Shown here piece after piece: positions 53,642 through 64,000 of a stretch of DNA of 64,000 nt. The stretch's first letter is position 1. Every line of letters starts with the position of its first letter. The translations under genes were made by a program, and so were the position numbers. The stretch is from Channallabes apus (Eukaryota; Chordata; Actinopteri; Siluriformes; Clariidae), in assembly GCA_030522415.1 (NCBI GenBank), contig CM060120.1, positions 35,644,383 through 35,708,382 on the forward strand. The letters run 5' to 3'. A model generated the notes under the pieces. The model saw only the letters and a program-made list of their open reading frames with translations. It did not search any database and was not told the DNA's origin.

Positions 53642-55138
53642 AATACTTTTATGTTGGATGATAAGGTCTTTGTAAATTCATTACAGGATGACATAAAGAT
53701 GTTTTTTGAGCTTAATATTGGGTCACCTCAACAGTATGGGCTGCATCTAAAGCATATATCAGGGGAAAATGTATTGCTTATGCTAGTAGACAGAAAAAAG
53801 AATATTTCGGAAAAGTGAAACTTTTAGAAAAACAAATTAGTGATTTAGAAAAAGAATTGGTGCAAGGTTTCACGGAAACAAAATTTAAACAGTTTTGTCA
53901 ATTAAAATTTGATTTACACGAATTCTTTAACAAAAAAGCAGAATCTGCTTTATTTAAATTGACGACCAAGTATCATGAAAGTGGGGAAAAAGCAGGGAAA
54001 CTTCTAGCTAGACAGATAAAGCAATGTGATGAATCTCATATCATACCTGCAATTAAGGAAGGAAATAAGGTGCTTACCTCAGACAAAGAAATTAATAGAG
54101 TTTTTAACCAGTTTTATTCAAAATTATATACATCAGAATCCAGCTATAGTCAGGAAGAGTTAGAAGATTTTTTGACCGATGTTGTATTTTATCCCCTGAT
54201 GAACATCTCGTTATTAGATGCACCGATAACACAAGAAGGTCAAAAAGGTCATAATGTCTTTGAAATCTGGAAAATCACCAGGCTTTGACGGATTCCCAGT
54301 AGAATATTACAGAAAGTTTGTGTTGAGTCGACCCCAATATTAACGAAGGTATATTCAGAGGTACTTAAGGATCATATGCTGCCTGACAGTTTTAATGAAG
54401 CTATAATAACAGTCATACCAAAACCAGGAAGAGATCTGACAGATCCCGTCCAATAAGTTTATTGAATGTGGACTTTTTACTTTTAAAAATTTTAAATTAC
54501 TGGCCTCGAGATTAGAAGGTATTTTACCTAAAATAATATATAAAGATCAGGTGGGCTTCATAAAATATAGATCTTCGACCGACAGTATAAGGAGGCTATT
54601 ACATCTGATATGGATGAATCATTCTAGTTCTGACCCCATTGTGGCGATGTCCCGAGATGCGGAAAAACCCTTTGTGGACTGGGGATTTCTGTTTGCAGCC
54701 TTAGAGAAATATGGTTTTGGTTCAGGTTTTGTGAAGTGGGTTAAAATTCTCTACTCCAACCCTAAAGCAGCTATAATAACTAATGGAATAACTTCTTTTT
54801 TTAATTTGTCTAGGTCCACTGGTCAAGGCTGCCCTCTCAGTCCATTACTTTTATATTAGTTTTAGAACCGCTTGCATCAATGATTAGAGAAGACCCAAGA
54901 ATTAAAGGCATATTTGCTGAACACAAATTATTATTATATGCTGATGACATATTGCTTTTACTTAAAGAACCAGCGTGTTCCTTACCAGTACTTCTTAATG
55001 TGATTGAATCTTATATAAGTCAGAGGCTATGCCAGTATCACGAGTGTGTTTTTCTTCATCAGTGAACACATTTAAATTCAAATGGATGAATAAAGGAATT
55101 AAATATTTAGGCATCAATTTGAGCCCTAATTTAGAGAA
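53642..55138 (+). pseudogene. L1 ORF2 reverse transcriptase, first part
   Basis: This continues ORF2 in several frames. NKKAESALFKLTTKYHESGE leads into the RT. QVGFIKYRSSTDSIRRLLHL and STGQGCPLSPLL are conserved RT blocks, and LLYADDILLLL holds the catalytic A-D-D. Frameshifts near 54290, 54440 and 54860 and a stop near 55062 make it non-functional. The LTR element cuts it at 55139. Confidence 0.8.
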
Positions 55139-55218
55139 TGTCAGGATGAACTAACCTCAGTGACCAGAAGACGCAGCTTTAGTGGTTAGCCCAATGTAGC
55201 GTTGATGGTAAACCCAAA

Positions 55219-55437
55219 TCAACCCATCATGGGTGATGTGATGAAGGGTTTGAGTTGAGAGGTGTGGAATATGGGGTGAATCCGGAGCGCCGCAGGCAGC
55301 TGGAGCCGGTAGGTGACAGGGTTTACTCGTAGTGTGATGCGGTATGGTCCGATGAAGCGAGGTGAAAGTTTCCGAGATTCCGTGTGCAGATGTAGGTTCT
55401 TCGTGGATAGCCATACCTTATCACCTACGTTGTACAA
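55219..55437 (-). pseudogene. Integrase C-terminal segment, cut before any chromodomain
   Basis: [35 protein letters not shown] and [12 protein letters not shown] form the conserved C-terminal integrase barrel. Sushi-type elements usually continue into a chromodomain, but here the sequence runs straight into the LTR remnant. Confidence 0.8.
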
Positions 55438-57060
55438 TCATCCCGGAGGGTGTCGACGGTGGTGCTGAGTGATGTAGCGATTATTGGCTCTCTGGATGGC
55501 GAGGTTGGCTTGTTTCCAGACCCATCGACACCTACGGACCAACTGTTGGGCCGACAGGACATCAACCTCCGGTTCTTGATGGGTGAACATCGGAGGTTGG
55601 AAACCGTAGCACACCTCAAATGGGCTTAAGTTGGTGGCAGATGAAACGTGGAGATTGTGAGACAGTTCTGCCCAGATGAGGTAGCGGGCCCAGGAGCGCT
55701 GGCGATCAGCAACAAAACATCTTAGGTAGCGCTCCAGTTGTTGGTTGGTCCGTTCCGTCTGACCCTTAGTCTGGGGATGGTATCCAGATGACAGACTGCT
55801 GGTGGAATTGATCAGACGGCAGAAGGCCCTCCAGAACCGGGCGGTGAACTGGGGCCCTCTGTCCGAGACGATGTCCTTGGGGAACCCATGCAGGCAGACT
55901 ACGTGTTCCATTATCAGCTCAGCGGTGGTTTTAGCTGATGGGAGTCCGGTGAGGGCAACCAAGTGCACTGCCTTGGAGAACCGGTCAACGATGGTGAGGA
56001 TGGTGTTTTTTCCGTCAGAAACCGGCAGGCCCGTGATGAAATCCAGGGCGATGTGTGTCCAGGGCCGTCGAGGAACTGGAAGTGGTTGGAGCTCTCCCGG
56101 AGATGGTTGATTTGTATCCTTGGCCCTGGCGCACACCGGGCACGCCTGAACGAACTCTGTGACCTCTCTTCTCATGGCGGGCCACCAGAACGCCCGTTCG
56201 ACGAAGGACAGGGTTCTTCGGGCTCCCTGGTGTCCGACGACGGTAGAAGAGTGGCCCCACTGGAGAACTTCTGGTCTTAGTTCTTGGGGTACGTAAAGTC
56301 GTCCAGGCGGCACGCCTGCCGGTTCGGTCTCCGCAGCCTGTGCCTGGCGGACCCACGTCTCCAAGTCCCATTGAATGGGTGCAATGATCCGGGAGGAGAT
56401 GATGACAGGCACGGGTTCCGCCCGGGGAAGGTCCTCATCGTGCTGTCTGGACAGTGCGTCGGCCTTGGTATTCTTGGACCCCGGGCGGTATGACAGATGG
56501 AAGTCATATTGTTCGAAGAACAGTGCCCACCGTGCCTGTCGTGGGTTGAGCTGTTTGAGGTTCCTGATGGTGATGAGGTTCTGGTGGTCGGTCCAGACGA
56601 TGAACGGCTCACTAGCGCCCTGGAGCCAGTGACGCCATTCCTCCAAGGCCCACTTTATGCCCAGCAGTTCGCGGTCCCCTACTCCGTATCGCTGCTGAGT
56701 GGGATTAAATTTTTTGGAGAAGAAACCACACGGGTGCAGTTTCTGGTCTGGACCTCGCTGGGAGAGAACGGTGCCGGCGCCCACATCCGACGCGTCCACC
56801 TCCACAACGAAAGGTTTGTTGGCATCGGGGTGGAGAAGGATGGGTGCGGTGGTGAAGCGATGACACAATTCTTGGAAGGCGGAGTTGGCGGCAGGGGTGA
56901 GTCGAAAAGGGTGGTGCGAGGGCCTGGTCAATGTGGTTAGTGGTGCTGCAACTGTACTGTAGCCCCGGATAAAGCGACGATAGAAATTCGCAAACCCAAG
57001 AAACCGTTGAAGTGACGTACAGCTTCGAGCTTCTGTGGGTCCATGGCCACACCCTGGGGC
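55438..57060 (-). pseudogene. Sushi-type RNase H and integrase
   Basis: The RNase H part runs FVVEVDASDVGAGTVLSQ to YRPGSKNTKADALSR. The integrase has an HHCC zinc-binding segment (GHSSTVVGHQG, ACPVCARAK) and the DDE core: ALDFITGLP, IVSDRGPQFTARF and GQTERTNQQLERYL. A stop at 55438 precedes the C-terminal part. Confidence 0.87.
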
Positions 57061-57407
57061 GAGATGACAAAACCCAGGAACGTGGTGTAGTGCTTGTGAA
57101 AGGCACATTTTTCCAGCTTGCAGTACAGTTGGTGAGCGAGCAATCTCTTTAGGACGGCCCGAACATGTTGGATGTGTTCTTGGAGGTTGTGAGAGTAGAT
57201 GAGGATGTCATCCAAGTAGACGAACACCCATCGGCCCAGCATATCCCTGAGGACGTCATTGATAAACTGTTGGAAGGCCGAGGCTGCGTTACAGAGACCA
57301 AAGGGAATGACCAGGCTCTCGTAGTGTCCGGTGGGCGTGATGAATGCCATTTTCCACTCATCACCCTCTCTGATGCGCACCAAGTTGTAGGCGCTCCGGA
57401 GGTCCAA
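56937..57407 (-). pseudogene. Sushi-type reverse transcriptase palm
   Basis: [20 protein letters not shown] holds the first catalytic Asp. [15 protein letters not shown] and [10 protein letters not shown] (YLDD) follow. The frame is lost near 57010, where the sequence continues as [15 protein letters not shown] in the next open frame. Confidence 0.85.
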
Positions 57408-57477
57408 CTTCGTGAATACGGTGGCACCAGAGAGGGCGTCCAGGGCTGAGTTGGTGAGCGGTAGCGGGTGTCGGTTT

Positions 57478-58146
57478 TCAGCCTGGCTGAAGTTCTGGGC
57501 GGTGTGGTGGTAGGTTGGTGGCTTTCCTCTTGCAGAAGACTTCAGCCAGGTCCCTATATGCAGGTGGGATGGCGTTGGTGTCGACTTCGGGGGCCTCGGA
57601 CTCCTTGGAACACGTCCCAGCCTGTGCCCGTAGGCAGAGTTCGGTGCAGGTCGGCCCCCACTGGAGGATCCGGTTTTGTGCCCAGGAAATGAGAGGGTCG
57701 TGCTGTAGCAGCCAGGGATAGCCGAGTATGACGGGAGGAGACGAGATGGGGGTGAGGTAAAACTGCAGCTGTTCCTGGTGTTGGTCGATGACGAAAGTGA
57801 GTAGTTGGGTCTGGTGAGTGATGGGGCTGGTTGAGAGGGGCCGACCGTCGACTGATGTAATGCGAAGAGGCTGGGATAACGCCTCGATATTCACCCCCAT
57901 TTCTTTGGCATAGGTGGAGTCAATAAAGTTACCTGCGGCACCAGAATCGATAAACGCAGTACTTAAGACCCGTTTGTGGTCAAACTGGAGGGTTACCTGA
58001 ACCGTGAGGCGAGAAGTGGTGGCGTTGGTGATGGTGGAGAGGTGGATGGGGCCCGGTGAGTCTCTCCTCCTGCTCACCGGGTCTGCGCGTTTCCCGGGCG
58101 CAGTGGGCAGATTGCTCGGTGGTGGGTCGCCGACAAGGGTAGGCAC
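57478..58146 (-). pseudogene. Sushi-type protease region and start of RT
   Basis: This contains the retroviral-type aspartic protease motif FIDSGAAGNFID, and [15 protein letters not shown], then [18 protein letters not shown] before a stop. The usual N-terminal RT segment after LPPHRP is deleted, since the next recognisable RT sequence ([20 protein letters not shown], another frame) follows within a few bases. Confidence 0.8.
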
Positions 58147-58200
58147 ACAAACCCTCTCGAAACCGGCGTTCTCGTTCCGCCACGGTCAGGGAGGTGCGCC

Positions 58201-59115
58201 CTAATTAACCGGTGCGCCGGTGTTAACCATGGCAGGAGGTGGAGATCCGACATGATCCGACATGGTGACGGGAGTGAAGATGGTTGGTGGTCGAGATGGA
58301 GTGTAGGCGTGGGTGGCGGTAGGCGGCAGGGTCCTCGGGGCTGGCTTTGGACGAGAGAGGAGGCGCTGGTCAATGCGGAGGGCGACCTGAATCAATCCCT
58401 CCAGGGTGGCTGGTAGCTCTCGTCCGGCTAGTTCGTCCTTAATCCGGGAAGCCAGTCCCTCGTAGAAGGATGTCCGGAGCGCGGTATCTCCCCAAGATGT
58501 CTGTACAGCGAGGGTGTGGAATTCTGCAGTATAACGGCTCACGGACGATCCTCCCTGCCGCAGGTGGTAAAGCTTGGTGTCGGTCTCCACCTCGCCCGCA
58601 GGGTGTTCGAATGTCATCTTGAGTTGACGGGTGAACTCAGTGTAGGAATGGGCGGTGTCAGAATCTGATCGAATTACTGCCGTGGCCCACTCAGCTGCCT
58701 GCCTGGATAGCAATGAGACTAGGAGAGCAATGCGTAGCCGATCGGTGGAGTACTTGGTGGAATTGAACTCAAACACCAGATTCAGTGATGTCAAAAACAC
58801 ACTGCATCTCCCGTCGGTGCCATCCCATTTGTCTGGAAGCGCAAGAAATACATCAGAAGGAGGGGGGGGGGGCTGGTGCAGCGCCGCGGCCGCCGCGATG
58901 GGAGGCCGGCTAGCCGCGCCATCTACAGCCGCGCGGAGATCCGCGTTCTCCCGCCGGAGCTCCGCGACCTCGCGGCGCAAGGCCGCTACGTCTTGAAGGC
59001 CCCGGCGCAGATTAGCGATCTCTCCGGTTAGCTTATCGATGAGCGCGGCGTGCCGATCTACCACATCGCAGAGGTGCGCATGATCCGCTGGGTTCACCGC
59101 GGAGGGCTCAGTCAT
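58201..59115 (-). pseudogene. Gag of the sushi-type element
   Basis: An open frame of 304 codons starts two bases from the LTR. Residues about 30-75 form a heptad-rich coiled coil (LTGEIANLRRGLQDV, VAELRRENADLRAAV). The capsid-like part has LPDKWDGTDGRCSVFL, WATAVIRSD, FEHPAGEVETD and YTAEFHTLAV, as in the sushi gag lineage from which mammalian PEG10/RTL genes derive. A Cys/His remnant lies in another frame at about 58183-58100, so the nucleocapsid end is frameshifted. Confidence 0.8.
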
Positions 59116-59116
59116 T
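59106..59116 (-). promoter_or_regulatory. Self-primer binding site overlapping the gag start
   Basis: On the minus strand AATGACTGAGC begins one base inside the LTR edge and includes the gag ATG. It is an exact 11-nt complement of GCTCAGTCATT at 59401-59391, the predicted 5' end of the transcript. No room exists for a conventional tRNA site between LTR and gag. Confidence 0.7.
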
Positions 59117-59117
59117 C

Positions 59118-59499
59118 TGTCAGGATGAACTAACCTCGGTGACCAGAAGACGCAGCTTTAGCGGTTAGCCCAATGTAACGTGGATGGTAAACCCAAACGC
59201 GGATGTAAGCGAGTAGGCAGGATAACCACGCGATTTAGTATAAGGACTTTCACGAAAGAGGAGCAAGGGAAAAACACAAATTTAACCCGCGTCCTATAAA
59301 TACACAGACAATATCAGGAAGCAGAACCAAAGATAGTGAGTACTCACGGTTTAGCAGACGGACAGCCGGAACCGACATGGGCCGAAACTCAATGACTGAG
59401 CGGTAAGCTAACGTTTGTTTACCTGATTTATACTTCCTGGTTTGGCGCCCGCCTTACTTCCGGGTCCTAGTGCCGGGCGCAGATTGAGTGTGCGTGACA
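59118..59499 (-). repeat. 5' LTR of the sushi-type element, with promoter
   Basis: 382 bp, ending TGTCAGG and TGACA at the plus-strand edges. On the minus strand a TATAAAT box (59432-59426) lies 31 bp upstream of GCTCAGTCATT (59401-59391), which I take as the RNA start. The 78 bp shared with the truncated 3' LTR differ at about four positions. Confidence 0.8.
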
Positions 59500-59504
59500 G
59501 AGAA

Positions 59505-59935
59505 TATATTGTATTTAAATATGGAACCTTTGTTGCAGAAAATACAGGCAAAATTGAATAGCTGGAAAAAGCTTGTGTTAACTTTATGGGGAAAGATTAA
59601 TATAATAAAGAAGGTGGTAGTGCCACAGTTTAATTACATATCAGGAATGGTTCCTGTTACCATGCCTCCTCAGATATATACACAATATAATGCTATGATT
59701 AAAATTTTTTTATGGGAAGGTAAAAGACCCAGGATCGGGGTAAATAAATGATGTTTGCCTAGAGACAGGGGAGGCTTGGCATTACCTAATGTAGAGCTAT
59801 ATAAAATAGCATTTGAAATCTCCAAGCTTGCTCGACATTGGGGGAATGAGGATTCAGATTTAGATTTGGTTTTGATAGAACAACAACTTACTTTCCCTTT
59901 CAGGCCAATAGAGGCTTTTTCCCAAAATTCAGAGG
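59505..59935 (+). pseudogene. L1 ORF2, region after the RT
   Basis: The LINE resumes right after the LTR element: LQKIQAKLNSWKKLVLTLWG, INIIKKVVVPQFNYI, IKIFLWEGKRPRI, then a stop and GLALPNVELYKIAFEISKLA. These are standard post-RT blocks of L1. Confidence 0.75.
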
Positions 59936-59939
59936 GGGA

Positions 59940-60329
59940 CTGAACACCCAATGAACAACCCAATACAGCGTCATTCTAGAGACGTGTGGAAAACTGCCCA
60001 CAAAACATGTCGGATTTCTTACTGGTGTCAACACCACTTCTATCTGTTATCGCCCAAATGAGGATGGGTTCCCTGTTGAGTCTGGTTCCTCTCAAGGTTT
60101 CTTCCTAATGCCATCTCAGGGAGTTTTTCCTTGCCACCGTCGCCGTCACCCTTGGCTTGCTCATCAGAGAGATTTCATTCATTCGTCTCATTATTATCTG
60201 CACATTTTTCTCACACATCCACACTTCCAATTATTTTCTTTTCTATAATTATTATTATTATTTGTTTTTATTTATTTATTTTCTATTATAATTTTATATA
60301 TTTATTTATTATTTTATATATAATTATTC

Positions 60330-60392
<63 letters not shown>

Positions 60393-60480
60393 TTATTTCT
60401 TTAATTTTTGTGAAGCTGCTTTGAGACAATGACCATTGTTAAAAGCGCTATATAAATAAAATTGAATTGAATTGAATTCA
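59940..60480 (+). mobile_element. L2-like/SINE 3' tail inserted in the L1
   Basis: GGTTCCTCTCAAGGTTTC, CATCTCAGGGAGTTTTTCC, TTGCCACCGTCGCC and the terminal GTTAAAAGCGCTATATAAAT followed by TTGAA repeats form the common fish L2-type tail. An AT-rich expansion with TA and T tracts (60330-60395) lies inside. Confidence 0.6.
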
Positions 60481-60704
60481 ACATTACTCTTCAGTATGGA
60501 GTAACCCTCACATTAAAGTTGGTAAAAAGCCCTTGTTTTGGGGACGGTGGTTTAGAAACGGAATACGTACACTTTAAAGATTTAGCTCCAGCAGGCTGTA
60601 ACAGGAGAAGATCTAAAAATATTTTTATTTGTAAAAACTTCTCTGTCCACTCCGGAGCAAGAAAATATGCGATTTGTCATTTTTGTGTGTTTATTTCTTG
60701 ATAA

Positions 60705-61160
60705 ACAAATGAGATAATCTCGGTTCACCTCCAGTGCTCAAATATCCCCCTCTTGGTCGGCGACTGCGAGTGACGTCACTCCCCATACAATCCCGCCCCA
60801 CAGTATAGACCCGCCCCTGACGCTGATTGACAGGTTTCTGTGTAACGTGTTGGAAATGCAATTGCAAATGGATTAGCGATTGCGTTTGAATTTTGGCGGC
60901 TTGACGCGCGGCGCAGAGAAAGTGAAAAAGCAAACGTGGTGATTGATTTTGATATTTAAATATGACAGGTTCATGACGTGTAAGACCTGGAAATACAAAT
61001 GCAAATGGACTTTGTTTTTTCATTTGAAATGTGTCAGTCAGTGTGCGCGCGCGAAGGCGAATCAGCAAACGGTAATGTAGAGTTAGCAACTGCATTTGAA
61101 TTATGGCGCAGTTTGTGCGGCCACATCTGGGAAACGCAATTGCATTTGAATATTGTCCGC
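60705..61160. mobile_element. Unidentified insert in the L1 C-terminal region
   Basis: The L1 reading is interrupted here. The insert repeats motifs such as GCAATTGCAAATGG, AATACAAATGCAAATGG and CGCAATTGCATTTGAAT. I do not recognise it and see no clear target duplication. Confidence 0.4.
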
Positions 61161-61164
61161 GATA

Positions 61165-61985
61165 TCGCTCCATATTTGTCTTTTAATAATTTGAAAGAAA
61201 AATTTAAGTTAGAATGCCGTGATCATTTCTGGAAATATTTATAAATTAGACACTGTTTGAAGGTAAAGGTTCCCATGGAGCAAAATAAATATGTTTTAGA
61301 AAATTTCTTTGAACTACCAAGACCTGTCCAAAAAAGGAAATGGTACATACATGCATGCTCTATGGGAATGTTCAAAGATTCAACCTTTTTGGAAAGCTGT
61401 GTTAAAATATTTAGGAGAATGTTTGGGATTTGACATTCCATTATCACCTAGGATATGTTTGTTGGGCGATAAATCAGAGATCTTAGATCAAAAACAAGGA
61501 ATTCTGTCTTATTACAGTGGGTGTGGTCACAGCAATACGACTGATACTTAAAGTTTGGAAAGATATTCAATGTCCTACAATTAAAATGTGGATTGAATTT
61601 ATGACTGAGAATGTATCATATGAAAAACTGTTAGTCAAATTGAATCAAAATTATAAAGATGTGGACATATGGAGAAATTTATTCAGACTGTGGTTTCAAA
61701 GGATGACTGATAATAGATCCATGTTTAGATTGTGACATGTTTAATCTGTTGTGCTCTACAGTGTTATCTCTGGTTATTACTTAGTAATCACCATTGTTGT
61801 GTTTTTTTATTTTTTTATGTTATTTTACTTTATTATTTAATTTATTTTATTTTTTGTGTTTGTTTTTTGTTGTTTTTTGTTATTGTTTTGTAAATAGTAC
61901 ATTAGACTAGCTGTTGTTGGATTTTTGAACTTATATATTATGTTTAAGAAAACCAATAAAAACTTCATTTTCAAAAAAAAAAAAA
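61165..61985 (+). pseudogene. L1 ORF2 C-terminus, 3' UTR and poly-A tail
   Basis: FNNLKEKFKLECRDHFWKYL, MHALWECSKIQPFWKAVLKY and ISPLSPRICLLGD-like sequence in several frames give the ORF2 C-terminus. FRLWFQRMTDNRS ends with a stop at 61733. The 3' UTR has CCAATAAAAACTTC followed by an A-run ending near 61985. Confidence 0.7.
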
Positions 61986-62343
61986 CGAAATGCCTGAAAA
62001 GGGCACCAAAGACCTGGTAAATGCAGATGTTACACTTACATGATGATCGAATTCCTTGTTTAATATCGACCAAACATGTAATTAAAATATCCACATAATC
62101 TTTCCTATCATTTCCTCAACAAAAATATGTGGACATCTTAACCCTTGTCTGCTTTATTGTCAAAGTCTGCTTTATTATTTATAGGTGGTTTTTTTATTAT
62201 TTTATTTTTACTTCCGTAATATTTGGGGTTGGGGCACAAAAGTACATTTCATCAGGCGATCAGGAAGCTCAACTCTCTTCCAGCTCTGCCTCCCCTGTGC
62301 TCTTCGGCCTCTCCAACCGTTATACTCGGACTCCTTCATTTCT

Positions 62344-62380
<37 letters not shown>

Positions 62381-62400
62381 AGACAAACAACACTCACAAA

Positions 62401-62450
<50 letters not shown>

Positions 62451-63229
62451 CAGACACACAACACTCACAAAACCTCTCACACACACACACACACACTCTC
62501 AGACACACAACACTCACAAAACCTCACACACACACACACACACACACACGCTCTCAGACACACAACACTCACAAAACCTCACACACACACTCACTCACAC
62601 ATACACTTGCACCTGTCACTTTGTGCTCCAGGCACCATTGGTACTTTCACTACCTCAAACCGGTGGGGGGGGGGGGGGGGGGGGGGGGAAACATTCCTTG
62701 TTCACACTGGATTTATTCCCCATTTTTGTTTACTGATTCATGTAGCTCATTATGTCGTCACTTGTCACTTTTATTAACTAAAATAAGCAGACTTGCACTA
62801 TTCCAATTGCACTGTACCGTTTCTCTCCATATCTGCCTTCTGTGTTGTTAACTGTCCCTTTTTGCAGGACAGTAACTAAATTACCTCACCTCTGTTGTCT
62901 TTCTAAATTTGTGTTATTTAAGTTTTTTTTAAACCTCTTCAGTGTTATTTGTAACTAGGGTGAGAGAAAGGTAATTTCGATTCTCTATAAGTATGCACTG
63001 TACATGTAGCAGAATTGACAATAAAGTTGACTTTGACTTCTGCTTAGGGCACCTACTTGGCCAGCAGCGGCCCTGTGTGTGTGTGAGAGAGAGAGAGAGA
63101 GTGTGAGTGGTGCTTGGCGATCCGACCGCTGAGGGCGCTGTGGGCGTATTCTGTGTTACACTCGCTGCAGAAGAAGAAGCAGATGAGGAATGCGGAAGTG
63201 GGCGTGGTTTATGTCTCGCAGGACGGCAG
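61986..63229. other. Second LINE 3' fragment and microsatellites
   Basis: QAIRKLNSLPALPPL near 62250 and the 3' end AGAATTGACAATAAAGTTGAC near 63010-63035 suggest the end of an L2/Rex-like LINE. It is interrupted by CA tracts (62346-62378, 62405-62446, 62476-62499, 62525-62549) and a G-run of about 23 (62665-62687). No host gene seen. Confidence 0.45.
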
Positions 63230-63230
63230 C

Positions 63231-63246
63231 ATGGCGCTGAACGCAG
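63231..63246 (+). CDS. Possible first coding exon of another gene
   Basis: In a GC-richer, CpG-containing stretch an ATG in good context (GCAGCATGGCG) opens MALNA and is followed by a donor GTAGAG. If real, the gene continues beyond the window. I cannot identify it from five residues. Confidence 0.3.
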
Positions 63247-63603
63247 GTAGAGTCTGAGAGAAACTCGCGGATTACAAACACTGTTACTGTTTATTCCTCA
63301 TTCACGCGCGAGCTTCTCCTGTATGCAGGGTGATCACGTGATCAAGCTAACGGCTAGCTACAGCTTAAACTGCTGTTTCACACTAATAACAATAATAAAC
63401 AGACGTTTAATGATGTAGAGTGAAAAGTTTCACATCTGGAGTTTAATATTAACGTGAGAACGATTAAATATACAATAATACAGAGTAATGTGAGAATTAA
63501 AGTTACCTCAGTGCTGTTAAATATTAGCTCAGTGTGAGAAAAATACTGTAGCATGGATGCTAACGGTGACGTCACTGCTATGGAGCTAAACGATCCATTA
63601 ATG

Positions 63604-64000
63604 AAACGGTATTGTGTGTGTGTGTCCTCATGGGGGTGTGTGTGTGTGTGTGTGTGTCCTCATGGGTGTGTGTGTGTGTCCTCATGGGTGTGTGTGTGTG
63701 TCCTCATGGGTGTGTGTGTGTGTCCTCATGGGTGTGTGTGTGTGTGTCCTCATGGGTGTGTGTGTGTGTCCTCATGGGTGTGTGTGTGTGTCCTCATGGG
63801 GGTGTGTGTGTGTCCTCATGGGGGTGTGTGTGTGTCCTCATGGGAGTGTGTGTGTGTCCTCATGGGTGTGTGTGTGTGTCCTCATGGGTGTGTGTGTGTG
63901 TCCTCATGGGTGTGTGTGTGTGTGTCCTCATGGGTGTGTGTGTGTGTCCTCATGGGTGTGTGTGTGTGTCCTCATGGGGGTGTGTGTGTGTCCTCATGGG
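63604..64000. repeat. TGTGTGTCCTCATGGG minisatellite, runs off the window
   Basis: About 20 units of 19-22 bp (a TG tract plus TCCTCATGGG), varying in TG number. The end of the array is outside the window. Confidence 0.9.

Larger units (their letters stand above)
55139..59499 (-). mobile_element. Tf1/sushi-type Ty3/gypsy LTR retrotransposon, defective
   Basis: It inserted antisense into the L1, with a 5-bp target duplication GAGAA (55134-55138, 59500-59504). The 5' LTR is 59499-59118 on the minus strand. Of the 3' LTR only about 78 bp remain (55139-55217), joined directly to integrase sequence by a deletion. Gag and pol follow on the minus strand with frameshifts, a deletion in RT and a stop in integrase. 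The primer-binding site matches the predicted start of its own transcript, typical of Tf1/sushi elements. It cannot move by itself. Confidence 0.85.
52030..61985 (+). mobile_element. Decayed L1-type LINE carrying three nested insertions
   Basis: L1 pieces in order are ORF1 remnant (52045-52517), ORF2 endonuclease and RT (52886-55138), RT continuation (59500-59935), C-terminal pieces (about 60485-60700 and about 61165-61735), and the 3' UTR with AATAAAAAC and a poly-A tail ending near 61985. The gaps are a reversed LTR retrotransposon (55139-59499), an L2-like tail (about 59940-60480) and an unidentified insert (about 60705-61160). The 5' end abuts a TG tract at 51987-52037. Confidence 0.8.

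Overview
The window is vertebrate nuclear DNA, most likely from a teleost fish (catfish-like is my guess from repeat style; no species marker proves it). Genes are split into short exons with GT-AG introns. Nearly every intron carries (CA)n/(TG)n tracts. The mobile elements are Tc1/mariner, hAT and foldback DNA transposons, tRNA-derived SINEs, an L1-type LINE and Ty3/gypsy-like LTR elements.

Layout. 1-9.2 kb is repeat-rich: a possible transposase exon, a 1.77-kb solo LTR swollen by a 27-bp minisatellite, an intact Tc1-like transposon inside a degenerate TGTAG array, a 616-bp tandem duplication, a foldback element inside another repeat, and a pogo/Tigger-like element. 9.2-12.1 kb (+) holds the 3' part of a coagulation factor IX gene (EGF2, activation peptide, protease). 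13.7-27.1 kb (-) is mcf2 (DBL guanine-nucleotide exchange factor): 26 exons with matching phases, about 965 codons, with Sec14-like, spectrin-like, DH, PH and SH3 parts. F9 and MCF2 lie tail to tail as on the human X chromosome. 30.2-39.6 kb (+) is a cone arrestin (arr3) with a TATA box and a CRX/OTX-type site. 41.7-45.8 kb (+) is a 7-exon SLC35F3/F4-like transporter of 389 codons. A 5.5-kb 23-bp minisatellite starts just after its stop codon. 52-62 kb is one decayed L1 LINE broken by a reversed Tf1/sushi-type LTR retrotransposon, an L2-like tail and an unidentified insert. 62-63 kb holds another LINE 3' end. A possible first exon of a further gene is at 63.2 kb, and the window ends inside another minisatellite.

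The genes do not form a functional unit: factor IX acts in blood clotting, MCF2 activates Rho-family GTPases, arrestin-3 quenches cone phototransduction, and the SLC35F protein is a membrane transporter. What joins them is the DNA: each gene has at least one kilobase-scale tandem array inside or touching it, and together these arrays make up roughly a quarter of the window. The two most unusual observations are an F9 intron array whose units each contain a near-copy of the true 3' splice site, and an LTR retrotransposon whose primer-binding site is complementary to the predicted 5' end of its own transcript.
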